A stretch of 57,874 bases of DNA. It comes from Candidatus Zixiibacteriota bacterium (GTDB taxonomy: Bacteria > Zixibacteria > MSB-5A5 > GN15 > FEB-12). Under the pieces are notes generated by a model that was not told where the DNA came from, searched no databases, and was given only the letters and a program-made list of their open reading frames with translations. The stretch spans positions 1 through 57,874 of the forward strand of contig JAQUSF010000004.1 in NCBI GenBank assembly GCA_028715215.1. The letters run 5' to 3'. The translations under genes were made by a program, and so were the position numbers. Below are positions 1 to 8,792 of the stretch, piece after piece (position 1 is the first letter of the stretch; each line of letters opens with the position of its first letter).

Positions 1-285
1 GATGGGGAAAACCGCCATTACATAGCCCAGTTTGCGGTCGAGCTGCATTACCCGGTAGGAAGTGGCAAAGAGAATTTTCCTCAGGTCCGCCAGGCCGGCC
101 GGGTTGAACAGCGCACCGGCGCCATCTTTGGACACGGCGCGGTAAGCCCCGCCCATGGCGGTCGGGCGAGCGCCAATCGGGACCTGCAAAAAGGCACCGG
201 CATAACCGCCGTCGCCATCCTCGGCCGACAAAGCCGGTGCCAGCACTACTAGAGTAACAAATGATATCAAAATATATCTTAACAT
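1..285 (-). CDS. PorV/PorQ-like outer-membrane protein (N-terminal 95 residues, cut by window edge)
   Basis: Reading the minus strand from an ATG at 285 gives 95 open codons to the window edge. The product begins with a signal peptide (MLRYILISFVTLVVLAPALS) followed by GAFLQVPIGARPTAMGGAY and then DGAGALFNPAGLADL. This 'GARxxAMGGA ... NPAGL' pattern is the N-terminal signature of the PorV/PorQ (UPF0164) family of outer-membrane beta-barrels, also seen in the complete gene at 29105-30097. It starts 10 bp after the stop of the beta-propeller gene upstream, so the two are probably co-transcribed. Family members in Bacteroidota take part in type IX secretion, but most FCB paralogues have no proven role. 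The C-terminal barrel is outside the window, so no specific function can be assigned. Confidence 0.8.
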   Translation of the reverse strand, partial: MLRYILISFVTLVVLAPALSAEDGDGGYAGAFLQVPIGARPTAMGGAYRAVSKDGAGALFNPAGLADLRKILFATSYRVMQLDRKLGYVMAVFPI

Positions 286-295
286 GCTTCACTCC

Positions 296-2944
296 TTATG
301 GAATAACGCCCAGTTTACCCCACTGGACCTCGCCGGTTGAAAATTCCACTTTAAAATAATATACTCCCACTGCAACAATATCACCCCGGCCGTTTCTGCC
401 GTCCCAGGAAGGATTACGCCCGGCTCGTATATCCGGGTAATACCCCGCCTCGTACCAGACATGGTCAACCGGGCGCCGCACCAGGTTCATGGCAAAATCA
501 TAAACCTCAACTGTTACATATGCGCTTTTCTTTACTTCAAAGTGGAACCTGACTTTCTCCTGGCGAAGGGGGCTGAAAGGTAAGGGAAAAGCATAGACCT
601 CCGAGGTGGAATCGACGATACCAATATATAACTGGTTACCATTTTTAAGGTTGATTCGTACTGAGCCTTCGGAAGTTCCGGCCCAGAGGAAGCTGTCTAT
701 CACCTCCACCCCGTAAACGGGTACCCTCGGTTCTATAAGAGTTCTTCCCAGGGAATCGATAAAGGCTATGGTATCCCACTCGCCGGAAAGGTCATCTTCG
801 TACTCATACAGCAACAATCCGATATCGGTGGCGGCAAATACCGAATCACCTGAAAAAGCGAAATTCCACGAGAAATTGCCTTTATTGACGACATCCCATT
901 TCAAACGGTAGCCAATAGTATCACCCAGTTCACTGGTTCGAGGCAAATAACGGCCGACCGTCAACCCCGGTTCGCCCGTAGTCGTCCGGTTGCCCGATAC
1001 CCAGAGACGGGCGATATTATCATCATTATACTGAACTCCCAGTGACTGGATAAAATCTCCGGTCAGACCGGTATCTGTGCCTATCAGAACATAAGTGGTC
1101 TCCGGAGGGTCAACAAGGTTATCAATGACGGTATCAATAATCGGTACAATAGTATTGTTAGCCGTGTAATTGACAGCGAAATCCTCCGCCAGGCTGTCAA
1201 GGTTACCGCGGTAGATGTCAAAAACCTGCAGACCGAGACCGACATTGGAAAGAGCCAGTCCCCGGCTGGCACCGAACACCAGCGTATCGCCATCAACGGC
1301 CATGAAAGTAACCGTATCATGGTCGAGATTATCCTTGGCGGTTTTATTGCGGATATAGACAATCAGGCTGGGATTGGAGCCGGTAGTGGTAAGGCGTACT
1401 CCGCTTTCACCCACCACCACGGTCGTATCCCCTATGAAATTAACATCGTGAGCAACATAAGTTTTTTGATAATGCAACCAGGTCTGACCCCCGTCAATCG
1501 AACGCCCGACAAACGGTTCTCCTGAAGCCGTCAGGGGGCGGTGGATGGTCCATATAGCCGTGGAATCATCGCCGGTATCGGTTGTGGAAAGACCATACTC
1601 CTGAACTCTGAGGCGGATAATTTTCGAAGAACTGGTGTCGGCTTCGGGAAACTGTCTATGATAAAGCGAATCGATATTCCCGGTTCCGTCCAGCACCAGC
1701 GATACAAAACCGTCGTCAGTACCCACCCAGAGAGTATCCCCGGTGGCATCGAGGGCATTGACGATATTTATCGGCGAATCGACAGTGAGCGAATCCAGTA
1801 AAATGCGGGTCCAGTTTTGACCGCTGTCCAAAGAGACAAACAGTCCCGCTGCTTCGGCGGCCATATAAAGTCGTTCGCCCATAACAGTGAAATCGCGGAT
1901 AGCCTTACCATCGCCGACCACGGCGGTGAAAGCCGGGTCGGAGTCGAAACTTTCTCCCATATCGGTCGAATAAGCCAGGCCGGTTGAATAACCCGTCAGA
2001 GAATCAGCCGTTCCGGCAAGCAAACGCCCGCGGAAATCCATCAGAGCTGTTATATAAGCCCCGGGCAAACCGTCTTCGACAAAACGGGAAATCCATGGGC
2101 TGCCGGTTTTGCGCCCTCGAGAAACGCCGTGGTCCCCGCCGACGAACATATAATTATTTTCACTGGTGGAACAGGTATCACAAAAAGCAATGCAAGTGAT
2201 ATAGCGCGAGTAAAGTTTCTGCGACGGCTCGGCATAAACATACTGCCATACTCCGCCGGCGGTACCGGTCCATAAAAAAAGAGAGTCACCGTGAGAAGTA
2301 TCGGCCGCACAGGAAAAATAACGCATACTGTTGGTAATCGTTCCCCACAGACCGCGCATCAGGGAATCGATCACCAGAGAGTCGCTGGTGGTGGGAAAAA
2401 TCCGGCGCCAGTTTATCCCGCCGTCCTGAGAAGCCAGTAAACCGCCGTAATAAGCGGTAAAAAACAACCATTCCATGTCCCGGTCATCGTCAACATGACC
2501 GGTTATGTCATAAATAGTGGTGCCCACTCCCAGAACATAGGGGATATTCAAACCGCTGCTGCCGAAATTTATTGTATGCCAGGTATCACCGTTATCATCG
2601 GAATATGACAGGCCATCGGAAAGAACGTACCGGGTGTTATCACTGCCCAGAGAATCGTGATTGCTGGCGATCCAGATCCGGCCGTTTTGCGAATAAAGTG
2701 CCGAAATATTATCACTTATGAGACCATTGTCTTTATTGTATAACAACCAGGTAACACCATCATCAAAAGAAAAATTTACCCCCTCGCCGGTGGCAAACCA
2801 GACTCCCCCGTTATGTTCAATAATATCGATAACGACATTACTGGCCAGAAGCGTGTCCGGTTGCTCAAAAAAACTGGCGATACCCGCCATGGATACCGCT
2901 GGTAGGGAAAATAAAAAATAAATCAGGATAAGAATTTTTTTCAC
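296..2944 (-). CDS. Secreted beta-propeller protein with BNR/sortilin-like repeats and FlgD-like C-terminal tail
   Basis: This 882-residue protein starts with GTG, preceded by a TGGAGT ribosome site. It has an N-terminal signal peptide (residues 1-20). The body carries scattered 'S.DGG..W' motifs (DDGVTW, DNGDTW, QDGGINW, LDSGQNW, IDGGQTW), typical of BNR/YCF48/sortilin-type beta-propellers. The last 90 residues (VEVYDFAMNLV ... WDGRNGRGDIVAVGVYYFKV) match the FlgD-like Ig fold that serves as a C-terminal sorting tail in type IX-like systems. The PorV-like gene follows after 10 bp, which fits export to the cell surface. The ligand is unknown; propellers of this kind may be binding rather than catalytic proteins. 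No catalytic motif was recognised. Confidence 0.75.
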   Translation of the reverse strand: MKKILILIYFLFSLPAVSMAGIASFFEQPDTLLASNVVIDIIEHNGGVWFATGEGVNFSFDDGVTWLLYNKDNGLISDNISALYSQNGRIWIASNHDSLGSDNTRYVLSDGLSYSDDNGDTWHTINFGSSGLNIPYVLGVGTTIYDITGHVDDDRDMEWLFFTAYYGGLLASQDGGINWRRIFPTTSDSLVIDSLMRGLWGTITNSMRYFSCAADTSHGDSLFLWTGTAGGVWQYVYAEPSQKLYSRYITCIAFCDTCSTSENNYMFVGGDHGVSRGRKTGSPWISRFVEDGLPGAYITALMDFRGRLLAGTADSLTGYSTGLAYSTDMGESFDSDPAFTAVVGDGKAIRDFTVMGERLYMAAEAAGLFVSLDSGQNWTRILLDSLTVDSPINIVNALDATGDTLWVGTDDGFVSLVLDGTGNIDSLYHRQFPEADTSSSKIIRLRVQEYGLSTTDTGDDSTAIWTIHRPLTASGEPFVGRSIDGGQTWLHYQKTYVAHDVNFIGDTTVVVGESGVRLTTTGSNPSLIVYIRNKTAKDNLDHDTVTFMAVDGDTLVFGASRGLALSNVGLGLQVFDIYRGNLDSLAEDFAVNYTANNTIVPIIDTVIDNLVDPPETTYVLIGTDTGLTGDFIQSLGVQYNDDNIARLWVSGNRTTTGEPGLTVGRYLPRTSELGDTIGYRLKWDVVNKGNFSWNFAFSGDSVFAATDIGLLLYEYEDDLSGEWDTIAFIDSLGRTLIEPRVPVYGVEVIDSFLWAGTSEGSVRINLKNGNQLYIGIVDSTSEVYAFPLPFSPLRQEKVRFHFEVKKSAYVTVEVYDFAMNLVRRPVDHVWYEAGYYPDIRAGRNPSWDGRNGRGDIVAVGVYYFKVEFSTGEVQWGKLGVIP

Positions 2945-3309
2945 TTTAGACTCCAGTAAAACAGGTATTCTTTCGCTTTAAGATACCACAATTTTAGTTA
3001 ATTTTAGAAAATTAACATTTATCTCGAGCCGTAAAAGGGCTAAAAAACAGTGGGAAAATAGTTAAAATTCACCTCGGAAGCAAGCTATTTCAGACTACCC
3101 ATTATTTGTTATTACTTATAAACTTAGAAAGTCAAAGATGTTCCCTTAAACGGTCTTTACGACATTTAAAACTGTTAATTAGGAGATATTACTTGCCTGA
3201 AAAAAAGAAAATTCTATGCCCTTGCATACTGGTATAATGTATGTATATTACGTAAAAATATTTCAACCGGTTAAAAAGGATTCTTTTAATAAAAAAAGGC
3301 ATAGTTATT
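2945..3309. other. Divergent intergenic region, 365 bp
   Basis: The stretch is AT-rich and lies between two genes facing away from each other, so it must hold both promoters. A plus-strand extended -10 is visible near 3230-3238. No convincing -35/-10 pair was found for the minus-strand gene. No ORF with coding character and no RNA gene was seen. Confidence 0.6.
3230..3238 (+). promoter_or_regulatory. Candidate extended -10 promoter of the multiheme lipoprotein gene
   Basis: TGGTATAAT is a perfect TGn-TATAAT extended -10 element. The -35 position 17 bp upstream is poor, as is common for extended -10 promoters. It would place transcription start near 3245, giving a leader of about 65 nt to the ATG at 3310. 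Confidence 0.5.
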
Positions 3310-5136
3310 ATGCAAGGTCAGAAATTTCTTTTAGGAACTGTTTTTTTATTCATTACCGGCGCTCTATTATGGTCCGGTTGTGATGAACTGGTAACGGAAA
3401 CCAACAATATTACCGTAATCGACTCCACCCTGGGGATGGAATGTTTCAGTTGCCATAAGGATACCGACAATCCGTTTCTTCGCCCGAAAGGTCAATATCT
3501 CAATTCCCGGCATTATGCGTCCCTGCGTTTGCTCGATGCGATTGTAACAATTGACGGCAGTTCCTTCAATGTTTCGAACTGCGGCGCCCGGTGTCATACG
3601 CACGAAGGTTTTCTGAAATACCTCAGTGTAATCAACATTTCCGATTCCGCCTACTCCGTAATAGGCTGTTTTACCTGTCATATGCCTCACACCGGTACTT
3701 ATGTGGACTGGGACCCGGATACTCTTCGTGGTCTTGCTCCGACAGTCGAGCTGAACAACGGTGAGTTTATCAAAATGGGAAAATCCCATAACTGTGTCCA
3801 TTGCCACCAGGCGGTTTCCTCCCCGAATATAACCCAATCGGTACTGCTCACCGCCGGCTGGGGACCTCATTACAGTCCGCAAACCGACCTGGTAACCGGC
3901 AGCGGCGGTTATTTCGTCGATTTTGACCGTGATGAAAATCCTCACCTGGGAGATACCATCACCGGCGGCTGTATTGACTGCCATTATGGTACGACGGGTG
4001 CCTCCGGCCAGGGTTACCTTTTCGGGGAACATACTTTTCGCTTGCAGGACATCCTCGGCAACGACACATCCTTTTTTGTTGATAATTGCGGTTTTTCCTC
4101 GTCCTGCCACGACGGTTCCACGGCTGATGAAATTACCCATTTCTATGATATCCCCGGTATCGACACCATCAGGACCAAAATCAATAACCTGAAACTGGTT
4201 TTGAAAAATGCCGGTATTCTCGACAACAGCGACCCGGAAGGTCTAAAAATTATAACCAGCAATACCATTAAACCCGAAGAAGCCAGGATTTTATACAATT
4301 ATCTTTTGATTCGTTACGATGGTACCGAAGGCGTTCACAATCCTCAATATGTGCGCCTGTTGCTGGACAGTTCGCTGACCCGGTGGGATTCCATACCCCG
4401 GGCTTCATTCTCTTTCACTCAAACGGATTCATGTGTACCGTTCTCGGTTGATTTTACAGATGCTTCAGCGGGCAGCCTTACAAGTTACCAGTGGTCGTTC
4501 GGCGACGGCGGTACCTCTTCGACAATGGGTTCGGTATCGCACAACTACCTCGGTAGCGGCACCTATACCATCACCCTGATTGTTTCCGGCAGCGGCGGAG
4601 TGGATTCCCTCACCGGAGTAGTTAAGGCTTACGAATTCCCGACCGCCAGCTTCAGCGCCATTGCTACCAGTGATTGCGATTCCGCCGCTACCGCCGACTC
4701 CCTGGTGGTAGCCTTTACCGATGAAACGGCTGAGGGTACTACCGGTCAGAGCTGGGTCTTCGGCGACGGTTCTTCCGTTGACGGTAACAATCCCATCCAC
4801 ATATACAGAGACCCGGTTTCATCTTATACGGTAACATACACCGCGGTTAATCCCTGCGGTACCGACGATACGACAGTTGTTATCTATACCTTCAACCCGA
4901 CCGCCGAGTTTTCCACTTCGGATTCCACGGTTTCCATTGGTTTCGTAATCCATTTTAACGATGAATCAATCGGCGCCAACAGCTGGTACTGGGAGTTCGG
5001 CGATAACAGCACTTCCGTGGAACAGAATCCCATTCACGCTTACCAGGCAGCCGGTACTTACAGTGTCTCGCTGACGGTGGGCAATGTCTGTAAAACCGTC
5101 AAGACTACCAAAACCGACCTGATTACGGTGCAGTAG
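3310..5136 (+). CDS. Multiheme c-type cytochrome lipoprotein with three PKD domains
   Basis: This 608-residue product has a hydrophobic N-terminus ending in W-S-G-C24, a plausible lipobox, so it is probably an outer-membrane or periplasmic lipoprotein. Residues 45-270 hold four canonical CxxCH haem motifs (CFSCH, CFTCH, CVHCH, CIDCH) and two longer variants, CGARCH (Cx3CH) and CGFSSSCH (Cx5CH). Extra histidines could act as distal ligands. From about residue 363 there are three PKD domains (YQWSFGDG, SWVFGDG, YWEFGDN), beta-sandwich modules usually found on extracellular proteins. The likely role is periplasmic or surface electron transfer; the redox partner is unknown. No cytochrome maturation or reductase gene is adjacent. 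Whether the two odd motifs bind haem cannot be judged from sequence. Confidence 0.8.
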   Translation: MQGQKFLLGTVFLFITGALLWSGCDELVTETNNITVIDSTLGMECFSCHKDTDNPFLRPKGQYLNSRHYASLRLLDAIVTIDGSSFNVSNCGARCHTHEGFLKYLSVINISDSAYSVIGCFTCHMPHTGTYVDWDPDTLRGLAPTVELNNGEFIKMGKSHNCVHCHQAVSSPNITQSVLLTAGWGPHYSPQTDLVTGSGGYFVDFDRDENPHLGDTITGGCIDCHYGTTGASGQGYLFGEHTFRLQDILGNDTSFFVDNCGFSSSCHDGSTADEITHFYDIPGIDTIRTKINNLKLVLKNAGILDNSDPEGLKIITSNTIKPEEARILYNYLLIRYDGTEGVHNPQYVRLLLDSSLTRWDSIPRASFSFTQTDSCVPFSVDFTDASAGSLTSYQWSFGDGGTSSTMGSVSHNYLGSGTYTITLIVSGSGGVDSLTGVVKAYEFPTASFSAIATSDCDSAATADSLVVAFTDETAEGTTGQSWVFGDGSSVDGNNPIHIYRDPVSSYTVTYTAVNPCGTDDTTVVIYTFNPTAEFSTSDSTVSIGFVIHFNDESIGANSWYWEFGDNSTSVEQNPIHAYQAAGTYSVSLTVGNVCKTVKTTKTDLITVQ

Positions 5137-5158
5137 AAAAGCCTGTCACCATGAAAAA

Positions 5159-5190
5159 AGCCCCTCTGTTATACAGAGGGGCTTTTTTTT
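5159..5190. terminator. Bidirectional rho-independent terminator
   Basis: A 9-bp stem (GCCCCTCTG/CAGAGGGGC, loop TTATA) is flanked by an A-run on the left and eight T on the right. It lies between the convergent multiheme gene and etfA and can terminate both. Confidence 0.9.
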
Positions 5191-5202
5191 AAATAATAAT
5201 AT

Positions 5203-6165
5203 TTACTTCTGTAATTCTGCTTGAAACTTTTTGGTCAGAGCCGGTACCACCTCGAACAGGTCGCCAACAATACCATAATTGGCGATATTAAAAATCGGGG
5301 CATCTTTATCTTTATTAATGGCGACAATAGTTTTAGAGGTTTGCATGCCCACCAGGTGCTGGATGGCACCGGAGATACCCACCGCCACATATAGTTTGGG
5401 ATTAACCGTCTTGCCGGTTTGACCCACCTGAAACGAGTACTGGGTCCAGCCGGCATCGACAATCGCCCGGGAGGCACCGAAAGCCGCTCCCAGGGCATTG
5501 GCCAGGTCCTGGACAAGCTTGACATTTTCAGGACCCTTAATACCACGTCCGGCGGAAACAATCACATCCGCTTCCGCCAAATTCAGGGTACCGCCGGATT
5601 CGACCCTGGTTTCCTTTACCGTTGTCCCGGTTTGAAAACAAGACGGAGCCACCACCTCGTTTATTATTTCCCCGGCGCCCTCGGTCGCTTCAGGGTATAT
5701 CTTGGGACGGAGCGTAACAAAGAAAGGCTGCCCGTTACCAGCCTCAAGACTGGTAATCACCGAGCCCCCGTAACTTGGCCGGGTCACCACAAGCTTATTA
5801 TTGTCGAGCGTCAGCCCGGTAACATCAGAAGCCATACAACCGCCCTTGCAGGCCGCAAGACGACTGAAAAGCGCTTTACCATAAAAAGTCGCCGGTCCCA
5901 TAACCAGCTCAGGCTGGTATTTTCCGACAAGCTCGGTCAAGATCCGGGTGTAAATTTCGTCATTATAAAAACCCAGAGACGGATGGGATACCGCCAGAAC
6001 CTTCCCCCCACCCCGCCGGGCCAGTTGTTCCGCCAGCGGTCCGGTTTCGGCGGCCAGTACCGCCGTATAAATTTCTCCGCCCAGTAACCTGGCGGCTTCA
6101 ATCGCTTCAAAAGATGCCGACGCCAGCTTACCGTCTTTCTGAAGCGCAACCGTCAATATTCTCAT
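5203..6165 (-). CDS. etfA: Electron transfer flavoprotein alpha subunit
   Basis: The product (320 residues from the ATG at 6165) is the FAD-binding alpha subunit of electron transfer flavoprotein, which passes electrons from acyl-CoA and other dehydrogenases to a quinone oxidoreductase. The C-terminal half has the family FAD-binding segment: [36 protein letters not shown], and [16 protein letters not shown]. The N-terminal half is the usual ETF alpha/beta fold. An upstream in-frame ATG at 6201 exists, but 6165 is preferred because AGGAAAGG lies just upstream and MRILTVAL aligns with family starts. No etfB lies next to it, which is unusual because the pair is normally adjacent. The gene is followed by the bidirectional terminator and preceded by dusB 95 bp away. 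Confidence 0.93.
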   Translation of the reverse strand: MRILTVALQKDGKLASASFEAIEAARLLGGEIYTAVLAAETGPLAEQLARRGGGKVLAVSHPSLGFYNDEIYTRILTELVGKYQPELVMGPATFYGKALFSRLAACKGGCMASDVTGLTLDNNKLVVTRPSYGGSVITSLEAGNGQPFFVTLRPKIYPEATEGAGEIINEVVAPSCFQTGTTVKETRVESGGTLNLAEADVIVSAGRGIKGPENVKLVQDLANALGAAFGASRAIVDAGWTQYSFQVGQTGKTVNPKLYVAVGISGAIQHLVGMQTSKTIVAINKDKDAPIFNIANYGIVGDLFEVVPALTKKFQAELQK

Positions 6166-6260
6166 GCTGTACCTTTCCTCGCTTGATATAATAATTGTCA
6201 AATATAAAAACCACTGTTAAGGATGGCAACCGATTTTTTATTCGCCCCCAAACCTTAGCT

Positions 6261-7244
6261 TTATTCCATTGCTATAATATTATCCTTTTGATAATTTTTC
6301 ATAAGGTCGCAGAAATCTTCGAAGGTTTCAATCTGAAAAAGTCGTGAACGCATTTCCGCGGCCTGCGGAAAACCTTTCATTAACCAGACCAGGTTTCGGC
6401 GTGTCTTTTTAATCCCCCGGATTTCACCGAACTGGTCGACCATCATCCGGACATAATTTAAAGCCAGCTCGATTTTATCCGCCAGCGACGGTTCCGCCGG
6501 CAGTTCGCCCGTTCTCAAATAATGGTTAATCTGACTGAAAATAAAAGGATTCCCGATTGACATCCGTCCGACCATGACGGCATCACAACCTGTCTCGGTC
6601 AGCATTCTTTTGGCGTCAGTGGGATTTTTTATGTCGCCATTGCCTATAACGGGTATGTTGATTGATTCCTTGAGTCTTTTGATGGCTGACCAGTCGGCTA
6701 CCCCGGTAAATCCCCGGGAACGACTGCGGGCATGAAGCGTTATGGCGGCGGCGCCGGCTTTTTCGGCTATCCGACCGGCTTCGACGTACACCGGCCTGGT
6801 TTCATCCCACCCGGAACGAATTTTGATTGTTACCGGAATTTCATGGGCGGCTTCGACCACGGCCCGGATAATGTCCTCGGTTAACTTTAAGTCCTTTAAA
6901 ACAGCGGCACCACCGTTTTTCCGGACCACTTTTTTCACGGGGCAACCGAAATTAAGGTCGATTAAATCAGGATGGAATTGTTCTCTAACGATAGTCGCCG
7001 CCTGTCCCATAATTTCCGGGTTGGAGCCAAACAGCTGTATGCCAAGGGGTTGCTCGTCCGGGCCGAATTCCATAAGAGCCCTGGTTTTTTTCTGATGACG
7101 TATAATACCATCCGATGAAATCATTTCGGTATAAGTCATTGCCGCTCCCAGACCGATCGCCAGAACCCGGAAAGGTCGGGTGGAAATTCCCGCCAAAGGC
7201 GCTGCCAGCACCAAACCTTTCAAGTTTAAGTTTCCGATTTTCAT
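6261..7244 (-). CDS. dusB: tRNA-dihydrouridine synthase (DusB-like)
   Basis: This 327-residue protein reduces specific uridines in the tRNA D-loop using FMN and NADPH. Visible family features are the N-terminal LAAPLAGISTRPFR, the catalytic cysteine segment DLNFGCPVKKVVRKNGGAA, LHARSRSRGFTG, VIGNGDI and the FMN-phosphate site VMVGRMSIGNPF. Length and motifs fit the DusB branch. The start at 7244 has no strong Shine-Dalgarno, but the protein begins exactly like family members. A minus-strand TATAAT occurs at 7262-7267 just upstream. The gene diverges from the FHA-kinase operon and may be read together with etfA. Confidence 0.93.
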   Translation of the reverse strand: MKIGNLNLKGLVLAAPLAGISTRPFRVLAIGLGAAMTYTEMISSDGIIRHQKKTRALMEFGPDEQPLGIQLFGSNPEIMGQAATIVREQFHPDLIDLNFGCPVKKVVRKNGGAAVLKDLKLTEDIIRAVVEAAHEIPVTIKIRSGWDETRPVYVEAGRIAEKAGAAAITLHARSRSRGFTGVADWSAIKRLKESINIPVIGNGDIKNPTDAKRMLTETGCDAVMVGRMSIGNPFIFSQINHYLRTGELPAEPSLADKIELALNYVRMMVDQFGEIRGIKKTRRNLVWLMKGFPQAAEMRSRLFQIETFEDFCDLMKNYQKDNIIAME

Positions 7245-7358
7245 GCCGATAATATAACTATATTATAGACAGGGTACAAGTGCCCGAACTTTAAGATAAT
7301 TAAGAAAATACACCTTATTTGTGGGAATAAATTCCAAGGCTATCGAAAGGATTTGGTT

Positions 7359-8057
7359 ATGCCGGAAATAATTGTCAAATATGAAGACAAGGTAATTGAA
7401 AGGATTGTTACCGAAAAAAAACGAATATCGATTGGGCGAACCAACGATAATGATATCGTCCTGGAAAATAGAGGTGTTTCCCGTAAACACGCGATGATTG
7501 AATTCAACAATAATGCCGCCGTCATTATCGACAACGAATCCCTGAACGGTACCTTCGTCAATAACCGGAAAATCAATGAAGAAGTCCTGCGTAACGATGA
7601 TGTCATCACCATCGGCAAATATTCCCTGGTTTATCATATTGAAACCACCCATTCCGGGGAAAACATGAAAAATGTCGATGGCACCATGATACTTAAGACT
7701 AAAAAACAAAAAGAGATGATTGAAAATGACCGGGTGGAACGTGAAATCGTGGGTAAATACGGCGGTTCGGTTTTGCTGGGTGAGGAAAATACGGAATTTT
7801 CCGAGTTCAAACTTGACCGGGAAGTGACCACTATCGGAAAAGCCAAATTCGTCCATATTAAAGCCCGGGGAATAATGCTTTCCGGTATCCAGGCTAAAAT
7901 TGTCAAGGAAAACAACAGTTATTCCCTGATAAACCTGGGTAAAAGCGGCAAAACGAAAGTTAACGGGGAAGTTATTGATAACTACCTTTTGAAAAACGGT
8001 GATTATATAACAGTCGGCAAGAGCACTTTTAAATTTGTCGAGGGAAAAAACCAATGA
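7359..8057 (+). CDS. FHA-domain protein with two FHA folds
   Basis: The product (232 residues from the ATG at 7359) contains a classical phosphothreonine-binding FHA domain at about residues 20-85, with IGRTNDNDIVL, SRKHA and LNGTFVNN. A second, degenerate FHA-like segment follows at about 150-225 (VTTIGKA, LSGIQAKI, SGKTKVNG, DYITVGKS), lacking several phosphate-binding residues. A TTG six bases upstream is also in frame, but AAAGGA is best spaced for 7359. The stop overlaps the start of the phosphoesterase gene (ATGA), and a Ser/Thr kinase follows, so it is probably a substrate or adaptor of that kinase. No transmembrane segment is present, so it should be cytoplasmic. Confidence 0.88.
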   Translation: MPEIIVKYEDKVIERIVTEKKRISIGRTNDNDIVLENRGVSRKHAMIEFNNNAAVIIDNESLNGTFVNNRKINEEVLRNDDVITIGKYSLVYHIETTHSGENMKNVDGTMILKTKKQKEMIENDRVEREIVGKYGGSVLLGEENTEFSEFKLDREVTTIGKAKFVHIKARGIMLSGIQAKIVKENNSYSLINLGKSGKTKVNGEVIDNYLLKNGDYITVGKSTFKFVEGKNQ

Positions 8058-8782
8058 GGCTGGCGTTGATATCGGATATTCATGCCAACCTGGAAGCCTT
8101 ACAAGCGGTTCTTGATGATATCGCCAGGCAAAAGGCGGATAAAATATGCTGTCTGGGTGACGTAATCGGTTACGGCTGCGATCCCACCGAATGCCTTCGG
8201 CTGGTAAATGAAAACTGCACTATCAAATTGATGGGCAATCATGAGTACGCCGCCATGGGCCTGATGCCGGTTACTTATTTGAATGACATAGCCCAGGAAT
8301 CCCTGAAATGGACTCAGCATCATATCAATGACCGCGAAATGGCCATAATCAGTGATTTCGAAATGGATACCGTTCTGGATGATTTATATCTGGTTCACGC
8401 TTCTCCTTTTGAACCGGATAAATGGCATTATATCATGAGGCTGGCTGAAGCTCAGGCAGCGTTTGATTCTTTCGAGATGAAAATCGGCCTGTTCGGGCAT
8501 ACCCATATCCCGGTCATCTATTCCCTGTCTCCGGAGAACCGTTTGCGCCAAACCGCCGGACACGATTTTCTCCCCGACGCTGATAACCGCTATTTGATAA
8601 ATATCGGTTCCGTCGGGCAACCCCGGGATAATGACCCGCGCGCCTGCTACGCTGTATTCGACACCGATGAATGGTCCGTCAACTACTATCGTACGCCTTA
8701 TAACATCAACTTAACCCAGGAGAAAATGACCCGGGCGCAAATACCGCCAATGCTGATAGAAAGATTATCGACCGGTCGTTAG
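8054..8782 (+). CDS. Metallophosphoesterase (calcineurin-like, YfcE/MJ0936 type)
   Basis: This 242-residue enzyme has the binuclear metal-binding motifs of the family: SDIHAN near the start, CLGDVIGYG, MGNHEY, LVHASP and GHTHIP. The third motif reads GNHE rather than GNHD, a substitution common in this subfamily. Family members hydrolyse phosphodiesters or phosphoprotein substrates, and the actual substrate here is not predictable. Its gene overlaps the FHA gene by 4 bp and sits 10 bp before the Ser/Thr kinase gene. It could therefore act as the phosphatase partner of the kinase, but that rests only on context. No signal peptide is seen. Confidence 0.87.
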   Translation: MRLALISDIHANLEALQAVLDDIARQKADKICCLGDVIGYGCDPTECLRLVNENCTIKLMGNHEYAAMGLMPVTYLNDIAQESLKWTQHHINDREMAIISDFEMDTVLDDLYLVHASPFEPDKWHYIMRLAEAQAAFDSFEMKIGLFGHTHIPVIYSLSPENRLRQTAGHDFLPDADNRYLINIGSVGQPRDNDPRACYAVFDTDEWSVNYYRTPYNINLTQEKMTRAQIPPMLIERLSTGR

Positions 8783-8792
8783 AGAGGATACC

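Noticed and set aside
7263-8054. 263-residue minus-strand ORF opposite the FHA gene
   Set aside because: The plus-strand FHA gene has recognised motifs and a ribosome site; the antisense frame is an aromatic-rich shadow.
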